This document shows, piece by piece, positions 13,213-14,057 of a DNA stretch of 14,057 nt. The translations under genes and the position numbers were made by a program. Source of the stretch: CAZRRV01 sp964602735 (GTDB taxonomy: Bacteria; Bacillota; Clostridia; Oscillospirales; Acutalibacteraceae); contig CAZRRV010000038.1 in the NCBI GenBank assembly GCA_964602735.1, positions 1 to 14,057 of the forward strand, written 5' to 3'. Each line of letters opens with the position of its first letter. The first letter of the stretch is position 1. Below the pieces are notes generated by a model, which worked only from the letters and a program-made list of their open reading frames with translations, had not been told where the DNA came from and ran no database searches.

Positions 13213-14057
13213 ATGAAGGATTTATTCATAAATTCGGATCGGCTGAAAATTCAGGTCAACGCGTTCGGGGCGGAACTGAAAAGCGTTATGCTCGGCGACA
13301 TCGAGTATCTGTGGCAGGGCGACAGAGCTTCTTACCCGAGAACCTCGCCCACGCTTTTCCCCATTATCGGCAGATTCTTAAGCGACACATACTATGTGGG
13401 CGACACCGCATACCGTCTGCCGCTTAACGGATTTGCAATGGAAGAAAATTTCACTGTCGAGGATCTTTCCGAAAACGAGGCGCGGTTCCTGCTGAAATCC
13501 TGCCCCCGGACAAAATCCGCTTACCCGTTTGATTTCGCCCTCAAAGTGGCGTACACCGCCGAGGGCAGCCGGCTGACGGTGAGCTACCGGGTCGAAAACG
13601 CGGGGGATCGAGAAATGCCTTTCGGGATAGGGTGCCACACAGCGTACCGCTGGCCGCTTGTAACCGGAGACAAACCCGAAAATTCCTATCTTCGTTTCGA
13701 GCGCGAGGAGCTGTTGCAGTCGTTTAACCCGTTCGGATGGCGGCAGTCATTTGTCGAGGGCGATACGCGGCCTCTTTCCCACCCCCTTTTTGAGAACGGA
13801 ACCCGCAGCATAACCGACATCCGTTCCGACTGGATTGCCCTTGAAAGTACCGCGCATTCTCACGGGGTACGTATTTACCGGCAGAGTTTTCCGTTCCTCG
13901 CGATATGGTCGCTGCCGGATCCCGACGCCTCGCTGGTCTGCCTTGAACCCTGCACTTCGATACACTCGGGAGACAGGGGCTGCACCCGCCTCGAAGACAG
14001 GGAAGGCAGCATTACTCTCGCGCCCGGCGGCGTATGGAACGCCTCGTTCACTGTCGA
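13213..14057 (+). CDS. Aldose 1-epimerase family protein, LacX-like (3' end beyond window)
   Basis: Open from the ATG at 13213 (RBS AAGGGGG, 13199-13205) to the window edge: 281 residues without a stop, close to the about 290 usual for LacX-type mutarotase homologues. Family features are LWQGD (33-37), YPRTSPTLFPIIGR (41-54), IGCHTAYRWPL (139-149) and CLEPCTSIHSGD (243-254). The family interconverts alpha and beta anomers of aldoses. Conserved H142 and E245 are present, but the His of the usual HGFARD motif is Asn72 (LNGFAMEEN), so normal mutarotase activity is uncertain. It is separated from the operon by 216 bases and probably has its own promoter or is reached by read-through. In context it may supply the right anomer of the sugar whose acid is degraded here. 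Confidence 0.85.
   Translation, partial: MKDLFINSDRLKIQVNAFGAELKSVMLGDIEYLWQGDRASYPRTSPTLFPIIGRFLSDTYYVGDTAYRLPLNGFAMEENFTVEDLSENEARFLLKSCPRTKSAYPFDFALKVAYTAEGSRLTVSYRVENAGDREMPFGIGCHTAYRWPLVTGDKPENSYLRFEREELLQSFNPFGWRQSFVEGDTRPLSHPLFENGTRSITDIRSDWIALESTAHSHGVRIYRQSFPFLAIWSLPDPDASLVCLEPCTSIHSGDRGCTRLEDREGSITLAPGGVWNASFTV

Overview
The window is a catabolic gene cluster, about 55-60% GC by eye, with short AT-rich promoter spacers and purine-rich ribosome binding sites (AAGGGGG, AGGAAAGG). Gene content and Shine-Dalgarno style suggest an anaerobic, probably uncultivated Clostridia-like bacterium. That is an inference of low to moderate confidence; the sequence contains no rRNA or phylogenetic marker.

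Layout: a divergently transcribed regulator (16-1188, minus) has a LacI-type sugar-binding sensor but carries its helix-turn-helix at the C terminus. A spacer of about 190 bases holds two back-to-back sigma-A-type promoters. One long plus-strand operon follows: metallo-beta-lactamase-fold hydrolase, short-chain dehydrogenase, IlvD/Edd-type dehydratase, FAD-dependent fumarate-reductase-like oxidoreductase, FdrA-like protein, a 54-residue detached FdrA C-terminal domain, a DUF1116 (YlbE/AllG) protein, an acetate-kinase-family kinase, a DUF2877 (YlbF/AllH) protein, KDPG-type aldolase and 2-keto-3-deoxygluconate kinase. After a 216-base gap comes a LacX-like aldose 1-epimerase that runs off the window. 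Genes are 0-63 bases apart or overlap, so much of the row is probably one transcript.

How the genes may work together: the dehydratase, KDG kinase and KDPG aldolase form an Entner-Doudoroff-like route from an aldonic acid to pyruvate plus glyceraldehyde 3-phosphate. In its middle sits a complete FdrA/DUF1116/DUF2877 set. In E. coli these three proteins (AllF, AllG, AllH) form oxamate transcarbamoylase, which phosphorolyses oxalurate to carbamoyl phosphate, and a carbamate kinase then makes ATP. Here no carbamate kinase or other allantoin gene is present, and the kinase slot is filled by an unrelated fold, an acetate-kinase homologue with altered acyl-site residues. The most interesting reading is an undescribed energy-conserving module: a dehydrated and oxidised sugar acid is cleaved with phosphate to an acyl phosphate, and the kinase converts that to ATP. 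The substrate and chemistry are inference.

Regulation: apart from the divergent promoters, a 19-base motif occurs three times in the distal intergenic regions (before the aldolase, directly after the kinase stop in reverse orientation, and before the epimerase). No mobile element, CRISPR array, tRNA or rRNA was found, and no stretch over 300 bases lacks a gene.
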